Assembly (NCBI GenBank): GCA_905221605.1
Contig: CAJNDS010000521.1
Location: forward strand, 1 to 64,000
Source: Symbiodinium natans
Lineage: Eukaryota; Sar; Dinophyceae; Suessiales; Symbiodiniaceae
Length of the DNA stretch: 64,000 nucleotides
Reading direction: 5' to 3'
Under the pieces are notes generated by a model that saw only the letters and a program-made list of their open reading frames with translations, made no database searches and was not told the DNA's origin. Below, piece by piece: positions 22,521 through 33,865 of this stretch. The position numbers and the translations under genes are program-made. Every line of letters begins with the position of its first letter. Positions within the stretch are counted from its first letter, which is position 1.

Positions 22521-22838
22521 TTGTCTTTCATTGTCTATTTCCATTTCTTCTTTGTGCTTTCTTCTTTCTCATATTTTAGTCTAGACTTTCTATCTTCTAC
22601 TGATCTATTAAGGAATTCCACGAACAATAAAATGGCATTTCTTTCTTTCTGTATTAGTAAAGATTTCAATGGAAAGATATTAATTCTCTATCGATATCTT
22701 CTTCAAACTCATCTCGGCTTCTTTTCTTTCTCACATCCAGATAATGCATTAGAAGCATTTTCATTACTTACTCCTTTACATACAGTACCTGAATGGTATT
22801 TCTTGTGCCAATATGCTATGCTAAAAGCTGTACTAAAA
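22521..22838 (+). pseudogene. cob: Mitochondrial cytochrome b fragment in nuclear DNA
   Basis: The forward frame translates to a hydrophobic stretch ending in [20 protein letters not shown] directly followed by [15 protein letters not shown]. This is the conserved P-D-N...T-P-x-x-x-V-P-E-W-Y-F block of cytochrome b (Qo site, PEWY), in the form found in dinoflagellates, preceded by [18 protein letters not shown]. Only about the middle third of the protein is present; there is no start, no heme-ligand helices and no C-terminus. The segment is sharply AT-rich against GC-rich flanks, and the reading frame is still open. Both ends pass into ordinary nuclear sequence, so this is a nuclear insertion of mitochondrial DNA, not a functional gene. 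Confidence 0.85.
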
Positions 22839-23328
22839 ATGACGCGATAATGGCTGACGCGCGGATTCATGCAGCTAAGCTCCTTTCCTGGACTCCTGCC
22901 ATGTCTCTGGCAAGCTATTCCCCTCAACCCCCACCCTACCCTCTCAGAAACCTGCCTGCTAAACGGCTCCTGGGGGTGCGAAATCGAGTAGCGAAAAGCC
23001 GCCTATGAATTTGAGTTGCACAAAGCGCGTTTAAAACAAAAACACATCTGCCAAATGAAAATTTCGTGAATCGCCTCTGCCAATTTGAGCAGCATAATCA
23101 CCAAACCAGCATTCGTCCGCAAAGTGTATCATGAAGCTACTCCTGGGAGTAGACTGAAATGGGGAATTGCTGGTAGCATGTGCTCTGGTAGAACGGATCA
23201 AACAGTAGCGCGAGTCGCGCAGGGAGCTGGAATGCGACGGAACATGATGGAACATGTGTACAGTGTACAACATGAACATGGCGTGCTTCCCTGAGTTGCT
23301 TGATTGTACAAGCACAGGCAATGCATCT

Positions 23329-24944
23329 ATCCAGGCCTGCAGCTGCATGACTGCGAGGCGGACAGACCTCCTTCGATTTCGGCCTGCGACAGTTCACGTA
23401 CACAAAAGCTCGGCTTCGTGTCTGAACATGGCAGGCTCAGCTAGGGCGGCTAGGATGACGACGGGCCATCTCTTTTTGGAGGTCATTATCGCAGCAGTGC
23501 TTCCAGTGGGGCACACGGCCCCAGGTTAACCGCAGGTCACTGCGGCGTTCGCTGAGGGATCGGGTCAAAAGGGCTATTTCCGAAAAGCTCTGCCGAGCAT
23601 TGTCCATAGGCGGAAGCGAGGGCAGTGCCCTCTTCGGTGTGAGAGCGGGGTATAATACAGGCCCAGACTCAGGCATACTCAGAGTTCTGCGTGGACTCCT
23701 TCATCTGAAGCTGGGTGATCTTCTTGATGGTGCGGGCCCAAACGTTCTCCGAGCAGATCAGCTCCTGAAGAAAGTGTTTCTGGAGGTGGCCATGCGTAGT
23801 TTTCAACCTGACAAGAAAATCCGGTATGTCCGTGATGTCCGCAGGCGACACCTGCTGGAGAAGCAGCTGCTCTACGAAGCGGAAGTCAGCCACCCCGTTT
23901 GTGCCAAGGAAGCCAAAGGCGGTGCATAGGATCTCCTTCCTCATGAGGATGTCAAGCTCTTTAAACTTCCTCTTGCCGTCATCCGACGTCAAGACCCCGC
24001 TCGCCGTAGCATGCTCATGCAGCTGGCACCATGCAGCCACCGAGTACTGAACTGCCTTCAGGCTTGATGCCATGCTGTTCTGGATCGCCTCTCGTACTGG
24101 ATCGAGAAAGTCGGGGTAGGACAAGTCGCGGCCCAAGCTTGTCAATGACTCAAAAAGGTTTGCGGCGTCCGAGGGTGTCTGAGTATTCTGAGCTGCCACC
24201 GACGTCCATGAGGGCGTGCCCTTGGACTGCGCGTCCGTCACGATGAAGGGCATCTGCATCAATGACTCGTACAAGTTCTGCATGTCCAGTCCCATGAAGC
24301 GGTTCAAGTTCAGCACCACAAGCTGCACGTCATCGTCCTCCTGGTTGTTCCACACGTGCCGCGCGAACTTCTCCCAAGAATAGTAGTCACTCATGGTCTG
24401 CAGCACGATATCCGAGTGGATTTTGTAAAAGGCATTGCGGAGCTGCGAGGTTCGGGTGTTGTCGTGGTTGACAATGTCGGACAAGTAGTTGGTGGTCAGC
24501 AAGACGTCAAGGGGAGCCCGAAAGCGTCCAATTGCTTGCCAAACCACTCTGTCCCGTGTCAGCACCTTCGACTCTTTGAAGGCCTTGAACAGGCTGTCCT
24601 TGTCATGCAAGTCAACGACGCCACCGATGGACATGACGTCTGTCCCCAGCATCTCAAGCTGCATCCAGGCATCGTGGGCATGCAAAACGGCATCATGTGA
24701 CTCCTGAAGGCTGTTCAGCAGGTCCGTGCGGACCATGCTTAGCAGCCTGTCGCCGTTGTTGCAGGCCGTTACCCGCTGAAGCGCAACACTGAGCTCAGGC
24801 GAGAAGTTCATGGCTGCAAGCTCTATATCAAAGCTTGGTGTGTGAAATGCTGCACAGGCCGGATGAAAGCTGCCAAAGAAGTGCGGGTCTCATGCATCGT
24901 CACTCGTGCAACATGTGAAGGAACAGCCTTAGGCACGGACTGGC
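23329..24944. repeat. Segmental duplication, copy 2
   Basis: Near-identical to 13464-15089. Its right edge is immediately followed by the 167-bp repeat at 24944-25110, which on the minus strand ends in a T10 run and CTCACAG just before the shared block. Confidence 0.95.
23669..24811 (-). pseudogene. Duplicated gene copy 2, frameshifted at 5' end
   Basis: Encodes the same protein as 13816-15042 from MNFSPEL onward (380 aa), with only a handful of substitutions (for example KFARHV for KFSRHV, DILMRK for DVLMRQ). An extra AT at about 24824-24827 (CTCTATATC against CTCTATC in copy 1) shifts the frame between the two possible starts, so the MHETRTS start at 24897 no longer joins the rest. If MNFSPEL is the true start, the copy may still be functional; otherwise it is a young pseudogene. 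Confidence 0.65.
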
Positions 24945-25110
24945 TCTGTGAGCACGAAAAAAAAAACAGTCACAGGAAACTCCGAACAACTGGGCCCAAA
25001 GGGGACAGCCTCGCTGGCTGCTGGGCTGCAGCAGGCGCCCATTGCAAACTCCAGGTATGCGGCTTGCCGACTGCTTGTTACTGCGCAGTTGCTCCCATTC
25101 AGGGTATGCT
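24944..25110. repeat. 167-bp dispersed repeat, copy 1
   Basis: Matches 29498-29665 at over 90 percent, sharing GAACAACTGGGCCCA and TGCGGCTTGCCGACTGCTTG. On the minus strand it ends with a pyrimidine run and CTCACAG, like an intron 3' end. A short extra copy of GGGTATGCGGC-CTGCCGACTGC follows at about 25119-25142. Confidence 0.85.
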
Positions 25111-25144
25111 CAAACTACTCCGGGTATGCGGCCTGCCGACTGCC

Positions 25145-27150
25145 ATATCTACTAGCTTCTGATCACGGATAACGAAGCCTGCCAGCATTCAAGAACAGTT
25201 CGTGGTATTGCTGCTTTTGCCAATCTAACGAACGTACTCTTAAGCCGTAGAATTCCGCCACATTGCGGCATGGGCCCTGTATGTGAAGTTGAACGCGCAC
25301 CCTTCCACACACAACAGTGGAGGGCCGAACACCTGTTTTGCTTCGAGACTCTGAGCATCCTGACATCAAGTGAAACAACTTCAAAGTTTGGGTGCCAGTC
25401 ACGTCATGGTGCGCCAAGAAGCAAAATGCTCCGCTTCTCGTCGGGAAGTGCAGGAGAAAATGCTTCCGACCAGCACGGAGCTTGTTTTTCAGCTCAACAT
25501 GCGAGGTCAGGTTCCAGCAGCCTGCCAAGGGGCTGGTGCACAGAAGACCATGTCGACACCGAGTCTCGGCTTCTCATCAGTGGGGCAGCAGTAGGGCGTG
25601 CACAACAGGAACTCTTTCCAACCGTCCAATCTGGAGCCGGTGGGCACATAGTGCGTTTTCCCACCAAGCAGATTGTAGGTGTTCACATGCTTGCGTCTGA
25701 CATACCATACTGAGTCCTGGGTGGCGTCAGCAAGCTCTGCCCACTGCTCAGCAGATCGCATCTTCTCAACCCTTGCGATCTTCTTTCGCCTCTCAAGATG
25801 AAGGCAGTTGACAAGCTCTCCGTCGAGGCTATGGCAAGCTAACAAGGCCTCGTCGAAGGCATGTCCAGCACGGCCTGGTAAGCCTGCCAGAGAACTAGTC
25901 ACCCGGGCCTTGGAAATTTAGGGTGAGCGTCCACGACCTATAGACGTTTAGGTTCAAGAGGTTCAAGACTTCGACCTATTTCGAAACTTCGAAACCCTTT
26001 GTCCAGGTTTGCTGCAAGGCTTCTGGAGTTCAAGAGTGTGACTGCACAAAGCCTGTAAAGACAGCAGCTTCAACACTGTTTGGCTGTGTAGGACTTCAGG
26101 GGAGAAACATGGTGTGGACCTGAAGCGCCCCCACATTGCTTCATTTTCGATGTTCCAGACTTCACATCACGCATGCTTTCAATGTCGTGAGTCTGGAACA
26201 CGCACTCCACTGTTCAGACGCTTTGCAACTGACCGGGGGCAACAGAAGATTGCACATTAACCGGCTTTTCAGTGCTAGCCTTGCAAGGCTCCCAAACGTC
26301 TGCGCGATTCTGCTTCGAATCATGCGAAGCCTGATGGACATTCGTTTGGGTCTCTAAGACTGCCTCGACTCGGTAGCCAAAGGGTGAATGGTATTGCCGA
26401 TGTGCGAACCTCCATCCTGCACGCGCCAACCGCATTCCGATGAAGGTCGTCTCGCGCTTGGCGAAGTCACTTCTCCCAACTTCCGGGTTTTCAGGTTGTG
26501 GCCAGTGCACGCTGCAGAATTGGGCTTTGGGAGCTAAGGTTCGGTCATAATTGAGATCGGAGCCTGCTCCCCAAGGCCCTCCTAGCATTTACACACGAAG
26601 CAACAGGTTGTGCATCACTGGCTGGCTCTCAACAATCTGCGAAGCCGAACCGCAGGACACTGAACGCTTGCTCAGCCTTCGACGGTGCCTGGCGGCGTGT
26701 AGCACGCAAGTTGGCAAAGTCTTGAACCTCACGACGCAACTTTCTCAAGGTGGCCAGTCGCAGCTGCCGTACAGACAGGATTCCTGAGATCAGCCTACTG
26801 CGTGCTATCAGCCGAGGCGCAGGAACATATTGCGACAGTTGCATCATGAACCTGAGTGATCAATTCTCTCTCCAAGAAAGCAGGCAACATTCGACCTTGA
26901 CATCCTTGCGTGATCTTGGCTCAGGACTCTGGAAACTCGGGCAGCTCGGAGAGCTGCAGGGTCTGCAAACGCAAGGCTTGCCCATTCCGACGGTACCAGT
27001 GATCCACGCACTTCTGTCGGAGGATGCGAGCTACTTGCATTTCTTCTGCCCCTAACATCGCTGTAGCGCTTTCCGAACATGCCTTTGGCTGGAAGAGCAA
27101 CTTGGGAAACATATCTGTTTTGTGTTTTTTCTGGGGGGGGGGGAAGGAGT
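25145..27150. other. No confident gene
   Basis: Two overlapping minus-strand frames (25507-25902, 131 aa, and 25163-25528, 121 aa) have protein-like composition (for example KIARVEKMRSAEQWAELADA) and could be exons of one unrecognised gene. Neither has a domain I know, and I do not call them. The rest shows only short frames. Confidence 0.3.
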
Positions 27151-27159
27151 TGGCTTTTG

Positions 27160-27420
27160 TATATTTGAACGGGAAAAAGTCTGTTGTCTCCACATTTTGT
27201 TATAGGAAAATGTGGAGACAATCTCTATATTGTAATCGAGCAACCTCTGCTTTCTCTGTGATAAAAGGACAAACGTTCATTTTCTCGACAATAGCATAGG
27301 AAACCCTCCTTTTTGTTATAGTTATTTCATAGGAGAACCTCTATGTTCTCATGTTCTCAATACTTCAACAGGTAAACCTCTGCGTTTATGAAACAACCTC
27401 TGTTTTCTCGCTACACATTG
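27160..27420. repeat. AT-rich hairpin island 1
   Basis: Contains a perfect 13-bp stem (GTCTCCACATTTT / AAAATGTGGAGAC, about 27187-27220) and several small palindromes with a related loop, for example GAGAAC-CTCTAT-GTTCTC and GTAAAC-CTCTGC-GTTTAT. Composition is sharply AT-rich against GC-rich flanks. Dinoflagellate mitochondrial spacers are known for repeated small hairpins, so a mitochondrial origin is possible but unproven. Confidence 0.5.
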
Positions 27421-27779
27421 CTTGTGACATCTAATTCGGAATGTCTCTATTCCTCTGAATGTATAGACAGACAGCAGGCCCAGCAGGCACAACACAAAGA
27501 AAGAAAAAACATAACGCCGGCATGTGGGGTTTGGAAAGGATTCGTTAGAAAACCGTGTCCTCTTTCACGGGCAGAGGTGGGGAGAGGTGGGAAAAAGGCG
27601 GGAGAGAGGAGGGGAAAGGCGGAAGGGGGGCAGCGCAAGCGGGGGGCTAGCGAAAACAAGTGGGGCAAGTGGGGCACACACCCCCCGGCCCCCCCACAAT
27701 CCCGGGCCGACAGGCCCAGGGCAGCTCACCCCGGGGGGGCAGCTCCCAAACCACAACCTGCTTAGCAGATGGGTAAGGG

Positions 27780-28310
27780 GCTCGCCCCAACCACAAGTGT
27801 GCCATAGTCTGCCTCAAATCCGGCTGTATTTGAGGCAGCTTTGTGGTCAGGGCAAAATGAACTGGAACATGGAAGCTCAACCCACCCCACCTCTCCACCT
27901 ACTCCCCTTCTTCCATTCCCGCCTTCTGCCACTGCAAGGACTTGCAGATCGACTGAGCCCTTCCTGGACCCTATCGGCTGACCCTGCGCTACCAAAACTC
28001 GAAGAGGTCCGAAGTGAACGGGGAGTTGGCTGACGAAGTGACAGAAGTGACTATAGTCGTGGCTGGGAGAATGAAGAGGACCCATGGGGCGGCTCTGGCT
28101 CAAGCCACAACTCTGCCTCAAAGACAGCCCGGTTTGAGACTTGTGCTTGGGGCGAGCACGCCAACTGAGGAGAAGGGAGGGAAAGGTGGGTGCCCGGTTC
28201 GAGGGCGGGGGCAAGTTGGGGAAAGGAGAAGGTGGTGGCGCATGGTGCGGTTTTGGCTCAAGCCACAAGTCTGCTCGGTTTGATGCAGCCTTGTGGCTGG
28301 GGTGAGAAAG
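27780..28310. repeat. Three related imperfect palindromes
   Basis: Around 27780-27850, 28090-28160 and 28250-28310 the sequence forms hairpins with arms of the type CCACAA...CTGCCTCAAA / TTTGAGGCAG...TTGTGG. The arms diverge between copies but remain mutually complementary. The third copy contains TTTTGGCTCAAG, which matches the spliced-leader end, probably because of this repeat. Confidence 0.5.
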
Positions 28311-28360
28311 AGGCAAGGTGGGCTGGAAAGGGGGAAAAGGGCGGGGGAGGCAAGCGGGTG

Positions 28361-28465
28361 CCACTTGCCCCACTTGCCCCACTTGGGTGAGGGGGAAAAG
28401 AAGGAGGTGATCTGCAGGGCAAGTGGGGCAAGTGGCAAGTGCATGGGGCAAGTGGGGCAAGTGTC
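28361..28465. repeat. Inverted array of CACTTGCCCC
   Basis: Three units of CACTTGCCCC (about 28361-28386) face four to five units of GGGGCAAGTG (about 28420-28465), making a large palindrome. A forward-oriented partial array also lies near 27655. Confidence 0.7.
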
Positions 28466-28659
28466 CATGGTCGCGTGATGCTTCAGTGACATAAGCAGTT
28501 TTTCATCTCCAGGAAAGTGATCATCGGAGCGTTCTAGTGGTAGTGGCAGTCCATGCTATGGACGCTGACAGCTAAATCATCAGAAAAAGCCATCGGAGAT
28601 TTCATCATTTGGACGTGGTTTGTTTGTTTAGGGTTTGGCGCTTGTCCCGCAGGCAACAG

Positions 28660-28850
28660 TAGTTCTTTATTTTTCAAAAAGTACTGGACTATTTCTCTAT
28701 ATGTTAATGAGGAAACCTAGGCTTTCTCAATATTATCATAGCCTGTTTTTCTATCGGTATGGTAAAAGGAATAATTTCTTCGGGGCTTCAAAGGGAAAAA
28801 CTCTGTTGTCTTGAAGTTTGTATGTTTTACTATACATTCCTTCTTTTGGT
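28660..28850. repeat. AT-rich hairpin island 2
   Basis: Same character as 27160-27420, with GAGGAAACCTAGGCTTTCTC and GGGAAAAACTCTGTTGTCTT, the latter resembling GGGAAAAAGTCTGTTGTCTC of island 1. Confidence 0.45.
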
Positions 28851-29497
28851 CAGGCAACACTGGTTCTGTCCTCTGGTTTCGCACAGGTCTTGCCACCCAA
28901 ATGTAAGCAATGCCAAGTTCGGGCACATGACAGTGCTCCTCACAACACTGCACTGGTACTCAAGTTTGGCCTCCGACGAGGCGTTTTCCACGGGCGCACC
29001 TTGAGCGGCAACCTCATTGCTTAGTTTCGGATTGAGGTAAGGGCTTAGGGTGTCAGGGTGTCAGGGTGTTAGGGTGTTAGGGTGGAATGGTTTATGGAGT
29101 TTAGCAGCTCAGACCCACACTGGTGAGAGAGGCTGGCACGGTTTTGCCACAACCTGTCTTGAGATTCAACTTGCGAATTGGACGTGCTCTACGAACCGCA
29201 ACTTCCGATGCGCTCCCCAATGGAGCATCAACGACGCAACCAATCACAATTGCGTACAATGCATCGAAGACGTCCCTAAAGAAAGAATTGGAGAAAACGA
29301 GTAATGAAAATGAATGGTATATTGAAGAAGCTGTATAAGTTGAGCCGCTCCCTCCCGACTTGCAGCCTCCTCGGGATGGCTCGAAGCCTCCTCCCAAAGG
29401 CCGTCCGCCGCTGCGGCCCACTCGTCAGCCTGCCAGGGTTACCCCCTTACCGAAACACAATCGCTGAGAAACTGAAAGCCAACGGAGAGCTTCAAGC

Positions 29498-29665
29498 CTC
29501 TGTGAGCACGAAGAAAAGAACAGTCACAGGAAACTCCGAACAACTGGGCCCAGAGGGGACAGCCTCGCTGGCTGCTGGGCTGCAGCAGGTGCCCATTGCA
29601 AACTCCGGGTATGCGGCTTGCCGACTGCTTGTTACTGTGCAGTTGCTCCCATTCAGGGTATGCTT
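29498..29665. repeat. 168-bp dispersed repeat, copy 2
   Basis: Partner of 24944-25110, same orientation. Here the pyrimidine run is interrupted (TTCTTTTCTTC on the minus strand) and the CTCACAG end is kept. Confidence 0.85.
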
Positions 29666-29669
29666 AGCA

Positions 29670-30500
29670 TGCTTTTGAAAGTTTCCTTCAGAGCGTGGCT
29701 GCAGCTTGAGCGAAAATGCTTGGCAAGTGACGCCAGGACCTAAATGCTAAAAAAGCATCCAAAGGCCAGTGCCCTACAAACTCACGTTCTTCACCAGAGC
29801 CTTCGACCTCAGATATTATGGTTTCACGCTTGGCCGGCCCCGCTGGCCCTGTTTGGCCAGCCCCGCTGGGCGAACGGGAAAACCGCTTGCAGTGCTTCAT
29901 TAAAAGGTTTCATGAGAAGGCAACTTTGATGCAGGATCTTTACTTCAGGGTTTCTGAACTTATGGTTTCACGGCTGGAAGGCCCCGCTGTGCGAAAAGGG
30001 ACAAACCACAGTGGGATACAGCCGAAATCCAGATTCCATGATGGCAGAGCTGACGGCCTGCTTCGCACTTTTTTGGCGAGGACAACTGCTTCTGCTCAGG
30101 GAAGTCCGCCGACGGTTCCGCCGAACACTCAGGTCACGAGCCCTCAGGCACGGCAAAGGTTGCCCACCACCGTCCTGGCAGGCATCCACCACGTACTGCT
30201 GCTGCTGCTGCTGCTGCTGCGCGCATACCGACCCCTCCGCCACGGTGGTTACCTCAAGCGTTTGCCTTGAAGACTGGCCTAGACCTGGATTGGGAGATAA
30301 AGAAATCTGCTACCACACTACTGTAGGTTCTTTAGGTGCCACCTTTCAAGCCAGCATTCCCCCAGGTCGAGCATCTATTCTAAAGTTGCTCGTGGCTGTG
30401 CGGCTGTGTGAGCCTTGTCTTTACATCAAGAATGACTGTTAAACGCAACTTGAGGCACACTTTCTAACGTGCTCTGAATGCACCAATCACCAATACTGAT
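29670..30500. other. No gene; CTG microsatellite at 30197-30222
   Basis: Short overlapping frames only, with a small CTG microsatellite. Confidence 0.4.
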
Positions 30501-30504
30501 TTGC

Positions 30505-30715
30505 TGGTTACACTATCCAGGGTCCAAAAGTGCTTAGTCTCCCACTATCTAGGGTCGAAACTTGCTGAGCGCCCCACTATACTGGATCCAAACTGGTTTA
30601 GTGTCCCACTATGTGGGGTCAAAACTTGCTAATTGCTCAGTGTCTCACTAGAAAGGGCCGAAATTTGTTTAGTGTCCCACTATATCTTAGTGTCCATTCA
30701 TATAGGGTCCAAAAA
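30505..30715. repeat. Roughly 42-bp tandem repeat, six diverged units
   Basis: Units share CCCACTAT followed by AGGGTC and AAACTTGCT with TTAGTGTC. Copies differ by substitutions and small indels. Confidence 0.75.
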
Positions 30716-30719
30716 ACAA

Positions 30720-32715
30720 AACGATAAGTATTTAACAACATGCAATTTGCTCAATTTGCTTGGCGGGGGAATTTCGGGCTTGGGGATGTTGTAGGGTTTT
30801 TCGCTCCCGCATAGCACAGGGTTTAAGGTTTATAGGCTTTCGTTTAGGGGACCTACTAGGACTTTGATCCTTCATGGTGCCTGTGCATTCAAAAGCCTTT
30901 TTTGTTTGCACTCAGTCATGTTTCAACACATGCGCGTTTGTGTTTATTCAGCAGTATGTGCTCAGGCATGAATCGTTTGGCGATGCGCGCAGCTTATCGA
31001 ACAAAAAAGTCCATGGCCGAGTTCGTTCAGTGGTTGGACTGGCTCCTGCGCAATCCGATGCCACAGATGGCAAGGCCTTGCACACCACTAGGTCCCATTC
31101 TTTTTTGGAGATGAGCTTCTTTCCACATCAACGGCGCAGTAAGCTCATCAAGCCTGTTGCTTGTTCTGGGTTGAGACACTACCACGGCGTCCATCAGAAG
31201 GAAAAAGCAAGAAAGACAGCGAAACATCAGAAAGACAGCGACGTGCCAACACAACCTCCATCACAAAACCCACCATGCGCTTGGTAAAACAGCCTCTCTC
31301 AGCACTTGAAGAAGAGCAAATTGTCCAAACTCTCTTTGTTGCAGAAAGCGATCGCAGCTCCAGAAACTCTTCGTGCCCAAAAGCTGCCACATAAAGATGA
31401 AAGCAGTATCTTTCTCCAAACAAGCGGACGCAAATCCGACCTCAAAGATCGTGCATACGGCCTGCAAAGTGGAGCCGTGTGGTGGAAGCACATTTTTTTT
31501 TGTCAGTGCAGCTGTTCTCATGTAGGCCCTTTCAAGCGACGCCAATTCAAACACTTTTTGGAGCTCCAGAAAAGGAGCCCCCAAAAACACCAGTTTCAAA
31601 CCTGTAATGGCAGTAAAGGTGGCTGAAGCTTCCTTGCTTCCTTCGCATTTCTCGCTGAAAAAAAAATGACACTTCGACCCCACCAACACCACACACACAT
31701 TCGATTCACCAAGACTTGCTGTGGAGGTCACCAGCTTCTCTACTTTTGCTTGATTTTGCTGCCTCTTTCCAACCAAACACACACACACTCACACAAACAC
31801 AGACAGAGAGACACACCCAGAACTTTTTCAGGCTTGAGGATGCTTGAGGCGGAAGTGATTTTTGATTTGAAACTTGCCCCCAAAACGCCAGTTTCAAACC
31901 TCAACGGCAGCTTTTCTCGCTTGCACCCCACCCACTTTCAGGACCGCCCAAGAAACACTTTTTTTGCAGATGTTTTCAAGCTTGCCAGAGAATTGCAACA
32001 GTTGGTGCAAAGGACCTTGTAATTACTCAAAAAAAATGGAGATGTCGAAAAAACAGCAAGAAAACAAAACCTGACAACAAACGTTAAAAGTCAAAGCAGC
32101 TAGAGTAACCCAACCGACTTAGGCTAGGGAAGCAGAGGAAAACTACCAAGCCCACAACCCTCACACTGCTCAGGTAGCTAGCACGCTTTTCTCTCACAAG
32201 CGAAAGACGTGCTTCGGAAGCTCGTGGCCTTGAGCCTTGAGCTGAGGCTTCTTGAGCCAGGCTCCACACGTGAGCCAAAGAACGAACATGGCTTAAAATA
32301 CTCTCTGCAGGCTTCCAGGCAAGCTGAGGTCCTTCGGGAACAAAAGCAAGACTTTCCAAACACACTCTAGCCTTACCAAACTCTCAGCAGACCTGCTCTA
32401 CCAGCTGTCTACAGTTGCCTACACTTGCCGACGGGCAAAAGGCACTTCACCTCGAAGAGAAAACAGTTGTCCTACATACTTAGGCTTCGAAAACGAACGG
32501 ACAACTTCGAACGACAAACGAACGACTTTCACCACAGTTCAAACACTATGTACATGCACACCACACCTACTCTGAAGTTCAAATCACCATCCAAGCATGC
32601 TCAAGCAATGTCAAGGCAATTCCAGACCGTAGATTCCAGTGGGCGCAACTCCACGGCTAGAGGCCAGCGTCTGTTACATGCACCTAATTCTGGTCTGCAC
32701 AACCTGGACGAGGTA
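30720..32715. other. No gene recognised
   Basis: Frames on both strands are Ser/Cys/Phe-rich and lack motifs. Segments near 31560-31610 and 31870-31920 share CCAGTTTCAAACCT and may be an old duplication. A CA-rich microsatellite sits at 31780-31815. Confidence 0.35.
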
Positions 32716-32719
32716 ATTA

Positions 32720-32905
32720 AAGCCTCATTATTCTTTAAAAGAAATACATTCAAACTTCCATCGTTGCAATCCCAATGCATTTGAATGTGTTTTTCTCTCA
32801 TAAGAGGCTCTGGGGTAGGTCGCGGTAAAGTACTTGCATACGTGTACGGACCAACGGTCTCACACCGCACGGGGACACGAGCTATGATCGCACCACACAC
32901 ACGTG
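32720..32905. repeat. Diverged direct repeat, copy 1
   Basis: Shares GTTGCAATCCCAATGCAT, AAGAGGCTCTGGG and TACTTGCATACGTGTA with 33160-33405; the second copy carries about 70 extra bases between these blocks. Confidence 0.8.
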
Positions 32906-33159
32906 CATGCACCCGCTTCTCTCTGGGTGGTGGGTCTCTAACGTCTCAACTAGAGAGAACATTCCTTGGCGCAAGTCATAAATACAAATGCACATGCATA
33001 AATACCAATTCATGCAAAAACCATAACTGCAAATTTGCATGTGCACGCGCGCGCCCGCACTTGGGATGACAGACGAAAATACTTTGAGTTTGTTGTTTTT
33101 CGTCGCCGAAACACAACAAATTTATTTTCCAGAATTAAGCGAACATTCTTCGGATTGTT

Positions 33160-33405
33160 ACACTTATTCTTTAAACTCCCATGGTTGCAATCCCAATGCA
33201 TGTAAATTTATTTTTCACACGTACTGCAAACTTATATGTCTGGATTCAATGCCCTTATATGCCTCAGCATCACGGAGACTCACGCTCATTCCTTTTTCTT
33301 ATAAGAGGCTCTGGGATAGGTCGCGGTGAAGTACTTGCATACGTGTATGGACCAACGGTCTTACACCGCACGGGGGCATGAGCTATGACTCGCACCACAC
33401 ACACG
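33160..33405. repeat. Diverged direct repeat, copy 2
   Basis: Partner of 32720-32905, with an internal insertion (about 33212-33284). It lies just outside the left end of element 1. Confidence 0.8.
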
Positions 33406-33604
33406 AAGACGACAGGTCAGATTTAGGCCGCGCGTCTTTCCATCATCTATTACACAAAGTTTGTTCTTTTGCTGCAGTCCAGTTCCGAAAGCGTTTCCTT
33501 CCAAGCACCAAAATCCAAAAGCCGCTTTGTCAGCCTCTGCGTTTTCGATGCTCCTCAACGTGGCTGGAGTCCTGCACTTGGATTGCGACAAAAGTTCATC
33601 GATT

Positions 33605-33865
33605 TTATTTTCCAAACAAAAATGTTTCAAATGTATGAAAACATTTCCTGGCTGAAAGTACAGGACAATCCATCGATGCTATGCTCATTCATTGGTGTTC
33701 CATGCACAGCAATGCAATTCACATGCACAGACTGCAATGACATGCACCCTCACGCTAACAAGACTGAAGCTTATGCACTGGTATCTTTTCCAAGGAAGGG
33801 GATTTGCCATGTCTGCTTCCATCCGAGATCTGTCCTCTGCAGGTGTGTGAGAAACGAAATCTCCC
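33605..33865 (-). repeat. Element 1 terminal direct repeat (B2-like)
   Basis: Near-identical to 34447-34630 except for 76 extra bases at 33718-33793. Begins TTATTTTCCAAACAAAAATG and ends ACGAAATCTCCC. Confidence 0.75.

Noticed and set aside
25163-25902. Two adjoining minus-strand frames that might be exons
   Set aside because: No domain and no clear splice junction joining them.
28240-28262. TTTTGGCTCAAG, 12-base match to the spliced leader end
   Set aside because: It belongs to a palindromic repeat whose other copies read CTGGCTCAAG, and no gene follows.
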